Shown here: piece after piece, positions 1-5,950 of the stretch
Position numbering within the stretch: the first letter of the stretch is position 1
How the letters are laid out: the number at the start of each line of letters is the position of its first letter
DNA from: Saprospiraceae bacterium
Lineage (GTDB): Bacteria > Bacteroidota > Bacteroidia > Chitinophagales > Saprospiraceae
NCBI GenBank assembly: GCA_020630355.1
Contig: JAHDBO010000072.1
Coordinates: 1-8,819 of the forward strand
Direction: 5' to 3'
DNA: 8,819 bases
Position numbers and translations under genes: made by a program
The notes under the pieces: model-generated
What the model saw: only the letters and a program-made list of their open reading frames with translations
Databases searched by the model: none
What the model was told of the DNA's origin: nothing

Positions 1-18
1 GTTTTCCCTCAACCTTTA

Positions 19-26
19 TATCTTTG
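19..26 (+). promoter_or_regulatory. Candidate -7 promoter box for the polyprenyl synthase gene
   Basis: The sequence TATCTTTG matches the Bacteroidota -7 consensus TAnnTTTG exactly and lies about 105 bases before the start codon of the polyprenyl synthase gene. The -33 TTTG element would fall at or beyond the left edge of the window, so it cannot be judged. The same octamer, on the other strand, precedes atpD. Confidence 0.45.
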
Positions 27-130
27 TGGCTGTTCCAATCCATGATTCCTTTTTTGTTTGGTACTTGTCAAATAGAAATTGACGATTACTTCTACAAAAA
101 TACACATTGGATCGTTAACTAAGTGGCAAT

Positions 131-1105
131 ATGGCAAACTCCTTAAAAAGCATCCGACAACCTATCGACGAAGAGCTCAAAGCATTTGAGAAACACTTCA
201 AAGAAGCCATGCAAAGCCATGTGCCACTGCTGGATAAAATCACGTACTACATCGTCAGGCGCAAGGGGAAGCAAGTTCGTCCAATGTTCGTTTTTTTGGC
301 TGCCAAGATGTTCGGACAGCCCAACGGCTCCACCTATCATGCCGCTTCACTGATTGAGCTGTTGCATACTGCTACTTTAGTCCACGATGATGTCGTTGAC
401 GACTCCTTCGAGCGTCGGGGGTTTTTCTCTGTCAATGCGCTTTGGAAAAATAAGATTGCGGTATTGGTCGGGGATTACCTTTTCTCGAAGGGGATGCTCC
501 TTTCGATGGAAAATGAGGAGTATCGAGCTTTCAAAATCGTATCCAATGCCGTGAAGGTCATCATAGAAGGCGAATTGCTCCAAATCGAGAAAGCGCGTCG
601 ATTGGACATCAAAGAGAAAGACTACTACGAAATCATCCGACAAAAAACGGCTTCTTTGATTGCAGCGGCTTGTAGTATGGGCGCCGCTTCTTGCACCAAA
701 GAGGAGGCGGTCATTGAAAAAATGCACCTCTTTGGAGAAAAAGCAGGCATTGCTTTCCAAATCAAAGATGATTTATTTGATTTTGGAACGGATGATGTCG
801 GCAAACCGCTCGGTATCGACATCAAGGAGAAAAAGATGACTTTGCCCTTGATTTATGCTTTGGAAAACACGAGCCGATCCAAGAAAAAAGAAATCATCAA
901 CACCATCCGCAAGCACAGTGAAAACCCTAACAAAGTAGCCGAAGTCATCGACTTTGTGCGCAATAGTGGCGGACTGGATTATGCAAAAGACGCCATGCTG
1001 CGTTATCGGCAAGAAGCCTTGGACATTCTCGCCGCTCTCCCTGATAGCGACTCGAAGACCGCCCTGCATGAGCTTGTCCTTTTTGTCACAGAGCGTAATA
1101 AGTAA
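131..1105 (+). CDS. Long-chain polyprenyl diphosphate synthase (octaprenyl/IspB type)
   Basis: This enzyme adds isopentenyl diphosphate units in trans configuration to an allylic diphosphate. In respiring Bacteroidota the product normally becomes the menaquinone side chain. The 324 residues are the usual length for the family. Visible motifs are G46-K47-x-x-R50 for substrate binding, the first aspartate-rich motif D86-D-V-V-D90 followed by S-F-E-R-R-G, GDYLFS from 114, GELLQ at 147-151, and the second aspartate-rich motif D213-D-L-F-D217 followed by G-K-P-L-G. The residue five positions before the first motif is alanine (A81), and a small residue there is associated with long products rather than farnesyl or geranylgeranyl diphosphate. 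The ATG at 131 gives a normal N-terminus. The exact chain length cannot be read from sequence. It stands alone on this strand apart from the small membrane protein gene after it, and no strong terminator follows it. Confidence 0.93.
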   Translation: MANSLKSIRQPIDEELKAFEKHFKEAMQSHVPLLDKITYYIVRRKGKQVRPMFVFLAAKMFGQPNGSTYHAASLIELLHTATLVHDDVVDDSFERRGFFSVNALWKNKIAVLVGDYLFSKGMLLSMENEEYRAFKIVSNAVKVIIEGELLQIEKARRLDIKEKDYYEIIRQKTASLIAAACSMGAASCTKEEAVIEKMHLFGEKAGIAFQIKDDLFDFGTDDVGKPLGIDIKEKKMTLPLIYALENTSRSKKKEIINTIRKHSENPNKVAEVIDFVRNSGGLDYAKDAMLRYRQEALDILAALPDSDSKTALHELVLFVTERNK

Positions 1106-1114
1106 CGATTTTTC

Positions 1115-1144
1115 TCTGACTTTCGTCGAATATTTCTGACTTTC
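1115..1144 (+). repeat. Short direct repeat after the polyprenyl synthase gene
   Basis: The ten bases TCTGACTTTC occur at 1115-1124 and again at 1135-1144, exactly 20 bases apart, each followed within two bases by TC. A weak hairpin (TCATCC pairing with GGATGA, about 1143-1163) follows without a T-run. The repeat could be a tandem operator for the small membrane protein gene downstream or a chance duplication; nothing in the sequence decides between them. Confidence 0.35.
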
Positions 1145-1219
1145 ATCCGTAATTCATGGATGATGAACGATAATTGATGAGTGATTCTTCATCTCTAAAT
1201 TTTGAACAAAATAAAACTT

Positions 1220-1456
1220 ATGATTTATATCATTTTGGTTGGTGCCATTGCTGGATGGCTAGGCGGAAAAATCATGAAAGGAAAGGGCTTTGGTATTCTA
1301 GGGAATATTTTTGTAGGTATACTAGGGAGCTTTCTTGGAAGCTGGTTATTACCAATTCTAGGAGTAAGCGTTGGCTCTGGCATCATCTCTACCATTTTTG
1401 AAGCCACTTTAGGAGCTATCGTTATTATCTTCTTATCAGGGATGATACGCAGGTAG
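1220..1456 (+). CDS. GlsB/YeaQ/YmgE-family small membrane protein
   Basis: A 78-residue, very hydrophobic protein of the family once called transglycosylase-associated proteins, often linked to stress responses; the molecular activity is not established. It shows the family pattern of three membrane segments rich in glycine: roughly residues 2-14, 25-47 and 55-75, with the signature GAIAGWLGGKIMKGKGFG at 9-25 and a charged end, M-I-R-R. I chose the ATG at 1220. An in-frame TTG at 1202 would add six residues (MNKIKL), which is possible but less usual. A near-match to the -7 promoter box (TAAATTTTG, one base too long) lies just before the TTG, which would leave little room for an upstream start and favours the ATG. 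The gene runs towards the sigma factor gene, with a shared terminator between them. Confidence 0.85.
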   Translation: MIYIILVGAIAGWLGGKIMKGKGFGILGNIFVGILGSFLGSWLLPILGVSVGSGIISTIFEATLGAIVIIFLSGMIRR

Positions 1457-1461
1457 AAACC

Positions 1462-1502
1462 AAAAATGCCATAACTCCGTAGTACGGAATTATGGCATTT
1501 TT
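1462..1502. terminator. Bidirectional Rho-independent terminator
   Basis: A 13-base perfect inverted repeat (1462-1474 with 1490-1502) starts with five A and ends with five T. The inner CCG (1477-1479) and CGG (1485-1487) also pair across the loop TAGTA. Read on either strand it gives a stem followed by a U-run, so it serves both the + strand membrane protein gene ending at 1456 and the - strand sigma factor gene ending at 1523. Confidence 0.9.
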
Positions 1503-1522
1503 ACGCCGCCTTTCGGCAAATA

Positions 1523-2149
1523 TCATTGATGCAGGCTTATCTGCTTTTCTTCTATCATTTTACGAATATTAATCAATGCATACCGCATTCTACCCAATGC
1601 CGTATTGATGCTCACTCTCGTCAATTGAGCAATTTCTTTGAAGCTCATATCGGCATAGTGCCGCAAGATAACAACCTCTCTTTGCTCTTCTGGAAGCAAG
1701 TCAACCAGTTTACGGATTTTCTGGTGCGTTTCGCTTTTGACCATCGTGACTTCCGCATCATCATCAGACAATTGAAGTACATCAAAAATATCAAAGGTCT
1801 CCGTGGGAGCAACAATCGGGCGACGCTTGTTGCGACGGAAATGATCCACGCACATATTGTAAGAAATACGCATTGCCCATTGCACGAATTTGCCTTCGTG
1901 GTTATACTTCCCTTTACGGAGCGTATCTATGATTTTGATAAAAACCTCTTGGAAAATATCTTCTGCCTGACTTTGGTCTTTGACAAAAAGATAGATGGAA
2001 GTGTAAATTTTATTTCTGTGTCTAGTGAGGAGCTCTTCAAAGGAGCGTTCGTTCCCATCTAAATACTGGGCAATAAGCTGTTGGTCGCTAAGCGGCGTAA
2101 CTTGCATATCTAATTCGTTTTTTGGTCGATTCAAAATAAGATTGTTCAT
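1523..2149 (-). CDS. RNA polymerase sigma factor, sigma-70 family, ECF type
   Basis: A 208-residue regulator that directs core RNA polymerase to a set of promoters. Region 2 covers about residues 35-110, with the core-binding segment DQSQAEDIFQEVFIKI (58-73) and the -10-reading helix around 86-108 (GKFVQWAMRISYNMCVDHFRR). A linker rich in acidic residues follows (115-140), then region 4 (about 142-198), with LPEEQREVVILRHYADMSFKEIA and the recognition helix SINTALGRMRYALINIR. Regions 1 and 3 are absent, as expected for the ECF group. The ATG at 2149 is the first in frame; a second methionine at residue 15 (start 2107) is an alternative that would still keep both domains. No membrane anti-sigma gene is adjacent, which suggests control by its own level or by a partner elsewhere. 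It ends at a shared terminator. Confidence 0.92.
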   Translation of the reverse strand: MNNLILNRPKNELDMQVTPLSDQQLIAQYLDGNERSFEELLTRHRNKIYTSIYLFVKDQSQAEDIFQEVFIKIIDTLRKGKYNHEGKFVQWAMRISYNMCVDHFRRNKRRPIVAPTETFDIFDVLQLSDDDAEVTMVKSETHQKIRKLVDLLPEEQREVVILRHYADMSFKEIAQLTRVSINTALGRMRYALINIRKMIEEKQISLHQ

Positions 2150-2253
2150 CTATTTTAAAACAGAAACCGAAGATTCGTAAAATGATTAGTCAAGTGTAGA
2201 GTTTGCCGCGTATAAGGGAATTGTTTAATTAAAAATACAGGTTAAATACAAGC

Positions 2254-2284
2254 CCAAGATATAGATTAATGCTATCGGGCTAAA
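2254..2284 (-). promoter_or_regulatory. Candidate promoter of the sigma factor gene
   Basis: On the - strand TTTA (2284-2281) is followed after 19 bases by TATCTTGG (2261-2254). These differ by one base each from the Bacteroidota -33 TTTG and -7 TAnnTTTG elements, and the spacing is right. The start codon is about 105 bases further. The elements lie inside an imperfect inverted repeat (2251-2281), which could be an operator. Confidence 0.3.
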
Positions 2285-2296
2285 GACCATCCTTGC

Positions 2297-2336
2297 ACCT
2301 TAACATATAATTAACTACGGTGTTAAAACCTTAACA
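2297..2336. repeat. ACCTTAACA direct repeats and TGTTAA palindrome
   Basis: ACCTTAACA occurs at 2297-2305 and 2328-2336. The second copy forms a perfect palindrome, TGTTAA-AACC-TTAACA (2321-2336). A third copy of CCTTAACAG lies at 2465-2473, close to the end of the GHMP kinase gene. The arrangement could be a regulator-binding cluster before the sigma factor gene, but AT-rich DNA produces such words by chance. Confidence 0.4.
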
Positions 2337-2489
2337 GATTAGTTTTTATTGTATGCTGAGGTATAAAATATTACAGTTTTTTTAGCTACAAGAATAGTTC
2401 CAAAATTAGAGATTAGCAGTATTTATATAGATGTGGTAGGATTTCATCTCCTATTTTAAAATATCCTTAACAGTTTTCTAGTAAAGCGC

Positions 2490-3359
2490 TCAAATTTTGA
2501 GGATTCTGTAAGGTGAGAATATTTTTTCGAAGTCGATTTTTTTTGATGAAAACCCTAGCAAAAAACCACCACCGCCTGCCCCACATAATTTTAGATAATA
2601 ATCGTCCGTTAACATTCCCTTACGCCATATAGAGTGAAATCCCTCTGGAATCATCTTCTCAAAATACGCTAATTGAAACTCAGAGATGATTTGAAAGCAG
2701 GCTTCGACTTCTTTGAAATCTGAAATCATCAACTTTTCAATGATTGAATTATTAGCAGGCAATAATTCCTGCGCTATTTTTTGAGCAAAAGCCTCGCCTT
2801 CTAATTTGGACAAATAATACGCAACAAGAGGGCCTGTCTTTCGTGGCATTCCTGTATCTAAGAGGAAGAATTGCTTATTCCCTTTGGATAAGGTCGGTAA
2901 TTCAATCGTTTGAACACGTCCTTTTCCCCCAATCAGAATTCCTTTTTGAAGATAGCAAACTAAGGGGTCCAAGCCTGAACTTTTGCCATGAAAAAAACCC
3001 TCCATCTCTGCAAAAACCGCCTTGAGTCGTTCCTTATTTTCTTCTTTATTCAGAAAGAAGGTATCGTAAACGGCAGCACAGACGGCACCAGAACTGCCCA
3101 AACCATAGCCCGTCGGGATATTCGAATCAAAATACATTCCCTGAGCCAAGGCTGATTGCATTTTTTTGCTATCAAAATCCCTAAACCGTTCTTTTAGGTA
3201 AGCACACCATTCCCTTAGGCGCATCTGTTCTTCAAGCGTGCCTCCCATTCTCCATTGTCCACCAAACTCATTGAAAGGGATTGCTAGAGCGTCACCACCA
3301 TTGATAACAGTATACTCTCCGAACAGTAATATTTTGGATGGATAAAAGGTGTTGAGCAT
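2490..3359 (-). CDS. GHMP kinase, GYDIA type; probable mevalonate-pathway kinase
   Basis: An ATP-dependent small-molecule kinase of 289 residues. All three GHMP motifs are present: the N-terminal GEYTVINGG (14-22), the ATP-binding glycine loop PTGYGLGSSGA (82-92), and the C-terminal KLCGAGGGGFLLGF (257-270). The middle HGKSSGLDP (124-132) matches the segment that carries the catalytic Asp in mevalonate kinase-like enzymes. I recognise it as the Bacteroidota group often found near HMG-CoA reductase, so a role in the mevalonate route is likely but the substrate is inferred. I chose the ATG at 3359, not the in-frame ATG at 3425: the longer version would add 22 residues encoded by the terminator of the operon upstream, and the family normally begins just before the F-Y-P-S-K-I-L-L-F-G-E motif. 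An 18-base imperfect palindrome lies directly before the start. Confidence 0.88.
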   Translation of the reverse strand: MLNTFYPSKILLFGEYTVINGGDALAIPFNEFGGQWRMGGTLEEQMRLREWCAYLKERFRDFDSKKMQSALAQGMYFDSNIPTGYGLGSSGAVCAAVYDTFFLNKEENKERLKAVFAEMEGFFHGKSSGLDPLVCYLQKGILIGGKGRVQTIELPTLSKGNKQFFLLDTGMPRKTGPLVAYYLSKLEGEAFAQKIAQELLPANNSIIEKLMISDFKEVEACFQIISEFQLAYFEKMIPEGFHSIWRKGMLTDDYYLKLCGAGGGGFLLGFSSKKIDFEKIFSPYRILKI

Positions 3360-3363
3360 GGGT

Positions 3364-3381
3364 ATTCTTTCTAGAATGAAT
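3364..3381. repeat. Imperfect palindrome before the GHMP kinase start
   Basis: Eighteen bases (ATTCTTTCTAGAATGAAT) read nearly the same on both strands; only the fifth position and its partner fail to match. It begins five bases upstream of the chosen start codon, in the leader between the atpDC terminator and the gene. It could be an operator or a leader hairpin. No clear promoter box was found in the same gap. Confidence 0.3.
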
Positions 3382-3424
3382 GTCAATATCGGGATTTTGT
3401 TGAAAAATACCTTTAGAGAAAACA

Positions 3425-3456
3425 AAAACCGCTTCCAATTGAATGGAAGCGGTTTT
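3425..3456 (-). terminator. Rho-independent terminator of the atpD-atpC operon
   Basis: A 13-base perfect stem (3425-3437 with 3444-3456) closes a six-base loop. Read on the - strand it runs straight into TTTTTGTTTTC. It lies 27 bases after the atpC stop codon and separates the ATP synthase operon from the GHMP kinase gene. The opposite strand has only a four-base T-run, so - is the main direction. Confidence 0.92.
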
Positions 3457-3483
3457 AGAAAAAACTTTATAGGGTGTTATATC

Positions 3484-3732
3484 TTATTCCTTTACGCCTT
3501 GCACCAAAACAGAAACTTCATTGTTCAATACTTCAATAAAGCCTTTTTCTATAGAGAAAGTCACTTTCTCACCAGATGCAGGAAGGATACGAACTTCACC
3601 ATTTTGTAAAGCAGATACAATAGGAGCGTGGTTTTTCAACACTTCAAATTGACCATTGAAGCCCGGCACTTTCACAGATGTGATAGCCCCGTTAAACAAC
3701 TCTTTACCTGGTGTTAATACTGTTAAATTCAT
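3484..3732 (-). CDS. atpC: F1-ATP synthase epsilon subunit, short form
   Basis: The epsilon subunit belongs to the central stalk of F1 and links rotation to the c-ring. The 82 residues form the N-terminal beta-sandwich only. The diagnostic stretch is V-P-G-F-N-G-Q-F-E-V-L-K-N-H-A-P (22-37) followed by I-V-S-A-L-Q-N-G-E-V. The sequence ends after the last strand (EVLNNEVSVLVQGVKE), where longer family members of about 130 residues continue into a two-helix C-terminal domain that can inhibit ATP hydrolysis. Its absence is a clean short form, not a truncation by a late stop: the terminator follows at once. Short epsilons are, from memory, usual in Bacteroidota. The gene follows atpD after 71 bases that contain an inverted repeat. 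The ATG at 3732 is the natural start. Confidence 0.92.
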   Translation of the reverse strand: MNLTVLTPGKELFNGAITSVKVPGFNGQFEVLKNHAPIVSALQNGEVRILPASGEKVTFSIEKGFIEVLNNEVSVLVQGVKE

Positions 3733-3754
3733 AATGAATAGTATTTGGTAGTTG

Positions 3755-3793
3755 GTAGTTAGTAAATAGTACGAAGTACCAATTACTAACTAC
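3755..3793. repeat. Inverted repeat between atpD and atpC
   Basis: An 11-base perfect inverted repeat (GTAGTTAGTAA at 3755-3765 with TTACTAACTAC at 3783-3793) encloses a second pair, GTAC (3769-3772) with GTAC (3776-3779), around the loop GAA. Tandem GGTAGTT units lie beside it at 3747-3760. With no T-run it is not a classical terminator. In mRNA it would be a long AU-rich hairpin between the beta and epsilon genes, where it could affect mRNA processing or the ratio of the two subunits. Confidence 0.7.
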
Positions 3794-3803
3794 AAAACAC
3801 AAT

Positions 3804-5324
3804 TTACGCTTCTTCTACTTCAGCCAACATCTTGTTACCTGCTTCGATGACATCATCGATTCCACCCTTCAAGTTGAAAGCAGATTCTGGAATATGGTCT
3901 AATTCACCGTCCATAATCATGTTGAAACCTCTGATCGTCTCATCGATAGAAACCATCGTACCAGGAATACCTGTAAACTGCTCCGCTACGTGGAAAGGCT
4001 GAGACAAGAAACGTTGTACACGTCTCGCACGGAATACCGCTTGCTTATCTTCGTCAGATAGTTCCTCCATACCCAAAATGGCGATAATGTCTTGTAGCTC
4101 TTTATAACGCTGAAGAATGTTGATCACTCTTTGAGCCGTGTTGTAGTGCTCGTCACCAACGATATCTGGGCTCAAGATTTTAGAAGAAGAATCCAAAGGA
4201 TCCACAGATGGGTAGATACCCAAAGAAGCCAATTTACGGGACAGTACCGTCGTTGCATCCAAGTGAGCGAACGTTGTCGCTGGTGCCGGGTCAGTCAAGT
4301 CATCCGCAGGTACATAAACCGCTTGTACAGATGTAATCGAACCTCTTTTAGTTGAGGTAATACGCTCTTGCATCACACCCATTTCGGTTGCTAGTGTTGG
4401 TTGGTAACCTACCGCTGACGGCATACGACCTAGTAGGGCAGATACCTCAGATCCCGCTTGAGTAAAACGGAAGATATTATCTACGAAGAACAAGATGTCA
4501 CGACCACCGGTTGGGTCGCTCAAGTCTCCATCTCTGTAGTATTCAGCTACTGTCAATCCAGACAATGCCACTCTCGCTCTCGCACCTGGAGGCTCATTCA
4601 TCTGACCAAAAACGAATGTTGCTTTAGAAGATTTCAATGAATTGAAATCTACTGTGCTCAAATCCCATCCGCCTTCTTCCATCGAATGTAAGAAGTCTTT
4701 TCCGTAGTTGATGATACCTGCTTCCAACATCTCACGCATCAAGTCGTTTCCTTCACGCGTACGCTCTCCTACACCTGCGAATACAGAGATACCATCGTAT
4801 CCTTTCGCAATATTGTTAATCAATTCCTGAATCAATACGGTCTTACCTACACCTGCACCGCCGAACAATCCGATTTTCCCCCCTTTCAAGTAAGGCTCAA
4901 TCAAATCGATTACCTTGATACCCGTATATAGTACTTCCATATCAGTAGCCAAATCTTCATAACGAGGCGGCTTTTTATGGATAGGCATTGCATTGCCTTC
5001 TTTGCTGATACCACCGATACCGTCAATTGCTTCTCCTACAACATTGAACAAACGTCCTTTGATTTGCTCGCCAGTCGGCATCGCTATCGGTGCGCCCGTA
5101 TCTTTCACTTCCATGCCTCTAGTCAGACCTTCTGTCGCGTCCATTGCGATAGTACGCACCGAATCTTCTCCTAAGTGCTGCTGACATTCTAATACCAATT
5201 GCTCGCCATTTGGTCTATCAATGACCAATGCGTTCAAAATTTCTGGAAGTTTTGCATCCGCATCAGAGAAGCTTACGTCGATTACCGCTCCGATGATTTG
5301 TTTGATACGACCTACGTTTGCCAT
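3804..5324 (-). CDS. atpD: F1-ATP synthase catalytic beta subunit
   Basis: The catalytic subunit of F1, which makes ATP from ADP and phosphate as the stalk turns at the inner face of the cytoplasmic membrane. The 506 residues are somewhat longer than the usual 460-480. The N-terminal beta-barrel covers about 1-80. The P-loop GGAGVGKT is at 155-162, the catalytic glutamate is in GERTREGNDL (E187), the Walker B segment is ILFFVDNIFRF (277-287, D282), and the SALLGRMPSAVGYQPTL segment follows from 295. The DELSEED-type lever appears as EELSDED (420-426). All key residues are present, so the subunit should be active. It is co-transcribed with atpC. The other subunits are not in the window; a separate atpD-atpC locus is known in Bacteroidota. 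A -7 promoter box lies 108 bases upstream. Confidence 0.98.
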   Translation of the reverse strand: MANVGRIKQIIGAVIDVSFSDADAKLPEILNALVIDRPNGEQLVLECQQHLGEDSVRTIAMDATEGLTRGMEVKDTGAPIAMPTGEQIKGRLFNVVGEAIDGIGGISKEGNAMPIHKKPPRYEDLATDMEVLYTGIKVIDLIEPYLKGGKIGLFGGAGVGKTVLIQELINNIAKGYDGISVFAGVGERTREGNDLMREMLEAGIINYGKDFLHSMEEGGWDLSTVDFNSLKSSKATFVFGQMNEPPGARARVALSGLTVAEYYRDGDLSDPTGGRDILFFVDNIFRFTQAGSEVSALLGRMPSAVGYQPTLATEMGVMQERITSTKRGSITSVQAVYVPADDLTDPAPATTFAHLDATTVLSRKLASLGIYPSVDPLDSSSKILSPDIVGDEHYNTAQRVINILQRYKELQDIIAILGMEELSDEDKQAVFRARRVQRFLSQPFHVAEQFTGIPGTMVSIDETIRGFNMIMDGELDHIPESAFNLKGGIDDVIEAGNKMLAEVEEA

Positions 5325-5431
5325 AATGATTCAATCAATCTATTAATAAAGTAATATCTTTTTTAGTACTTCAGGTGTAAATAACAATTTCTTTTCAAGA
5401 AATCATTGAACATAGCCCCTGAAAATCAGCG

Positions 5432-5439
5432 CAAAGATA
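5432..5439 (-). promoter_or_regulatory. Candidate -7 promoter box of atpD-atpC
   Basis: On the - strand this reads TATCTTTG, an exact match to TAnnTTTG, 108 bases before the atpD start. No TTTG was found at the expected distance upstream, so the -33 element is weak or degenerate. A leader of about 100 bases would result. Confidence 0.55.
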
Positions 5440-5488
5440 GGCTTTTATTGGGATTTCTGTATATCGTTTAAAAAGTTTATTGAAATAA

Positions 5489-5522
5489 GAAGAGAAACTC
5501 TTTTTGCAAAAAGTTTCTCTTC
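5489..5522 (-). terminator. Probable terminator of the lipoprotein unit
   Basis: A ten-base perfect stem (GAAGAGAAAC at 5489-5498 with GTTTCTCTTC at 5513-5522) continues inward through TTTTT and AAAAA, with a two-base bulge (5499-5500). On the - strand it is followed by TTATTTC, a weak U-run. It separates the lipoprotein genes from the atpD promoter, which is where a terminator is needed. Confidence 0.6.
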
Positions 5523-5600
5523 ATTGAAGGCTGATAGCCTGCAGGAGATACTCTTAACCAAAGCTAGTACTACCCATAAGCCTAGATCATTCCATCTCTA

Positions 5601-5850
5601 TCAATAGATCAAACCCACTGTACATCTATCGTATTTTTTCACTGCTTCGTCAAAACCATTTCGATACATCGCCAATGCCTCTCTTTCACATCTTGTAACA
5701 GAAAATGCATTTTCGCAATTATCTATATTTTCAAAATACGTATTTCGAATAGCCTTTAAATCATTATCGAATGTTGAGACACAACTAAACGACCATAAGC
5801 TATAGACCTGCTAAAACATCAACAATGATACAACAAATGTTTTTATTCAT
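5601..5850 (-). pseudogene. Broken gene for a small four-cysteine secreted protein
   Basis: From 5810 to 5601 the - strand is open for 69 codons and looks coding: Q-V-Y-S-L-W-S-F-S-C, then V-S-T-F-D-N-D-L-K-A and so on to G-L-I-Y and a TGA stop. It has no usable start codon; the frame is closed upstream by TAG at 5813-5811. Further upstream the same frame reads T-F-V-V-S-L-L-M-F, a good signal-peptide core, and an ATG at 5850 followed by AAT lies one base out of frame. Removing one A from the five-A run just after it would give M-N-K-T-F-V-V-S-L-L-M-F and then the stop. So a frameshift and a stop both interrupt it. The four cysteines are at residues 10, 32, 41 and 63 of the open part, spaced CX21C-X8-CX21C. 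The C-x-S-T-F-D start and K-Y-D-R-C end resemble C-S-S-T-F-D and K-Y-E-K-C in the lipoprotein at 6473-7054. It could instead be expressed from an unusual start. Confidence 0.6.
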
Positions 5851-5851
5851 T

Positions 5852-5880
5852 AGATTTTAGTAATTAGTATTTAGACATTA
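5852..5880. repeat. AT-rich TTAG/TAATTAG filler repeat
   Basis: The stretch is built from short units such as ATTAGATT, TAGTAATTAG, TATTTAG and ATTAGATT between the second lipoprotein gene and the broken gene. It resembles in style the TAGTTAGTAA units between atpD and atpC. It may be a genome-wide low-complexity intergenic repeat. Confidence 0.35.
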
Positions 5881-5930
5881 GATTGAATATCATTCTTTTA
5901 TAGCTTACTGTTTTTACCAAAATCGAACAT

Positions 5931-5950
5931 AGAATAATGTCTATTATTCT
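5931..5950. repeat. AT-only hairpin over the stop codon of the second lipoprotein gene
   Basis: AGAATAAT (5931-5938) pairs with ATTATTCT (5943-5950) around the loop GTCT. It covers the end of the coding region. With one G-C pair per arm and no clear U-run it is a poor terminator and may simply stabilise the mRNA end. Confidence 0.35.

Larger units (their letters stand above)
2150..2489. other. Intergenic region upstream of the sigma factor gene, no gene seen
   Basis: This AT-rich stretch of 340 bases has no convincing coding sequence or tRNA. It holds the candidate promoter at 2254-2284, a second possible -7 box on the - strand (TAATTTTG, 2408-2401) without a clear -33 partner, and a hairpin-forming repeat at 2251-2281 (AGCCC..GATA with TATC-GGGCT). 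It also holds a cluster of TTAAC words, annotated separately. It takes in the 3' side of the GHMP kinase gene and the likely leader of the sigma factor gene, so the sigma factor mRNA may have a long leader. Confidence 0.7.
5325..5600. other. Intergenic region between atpD and the broken small gene
   Basis: No intact gene is seen here. The stretch holds the atpD promoter box (5432-5439) and the terminator-like hairpin (5489-5522). The part from about 5525 to 5600 has no recognisable signal; it would be the 3' end of the transcript that comes from the lipoprotein genes. Confidence 0.7.

Noticed and set aside
377..1069. Several - strand open frames across the polyprenyl synthase gene
   Set aside because: They are shadows of a gene with all family motifs intact and show no domain of their own.
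1526..2062. A + strand open frame of 178 codons across the sigma factor gene
   Set aside because: It lies wholly antisense to a clear sigma factor with conserved regions 2 and 4, and its translation has no recognisable domain or plausible composition.
2150..2489. A tRNA or small structured RNA in the gap before the sigma factor gene
   Set aside because: No cloverleaf arms, no T-loop GTTCRA and no CCA end could be found; the hairpins seen are short and AT-rich.
5800..5850. The 16-codon frame from the ATG at 5850 (M-N-K-N-I-C-C-I-I-V-D-V) as a real short peptide
   Set aside because: It ends after 16 codons and has an Asp in the hydrophobic stretch; the shifted frame gives a better signal core, so it is treated as part of the broken gene.
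5852..5880. A CRISPR array or insertion sequence end in the repeated AT-rich stretch
   Set aside because: The units are short, irregular and without spacers, and no transposase or target duplication is nearby.
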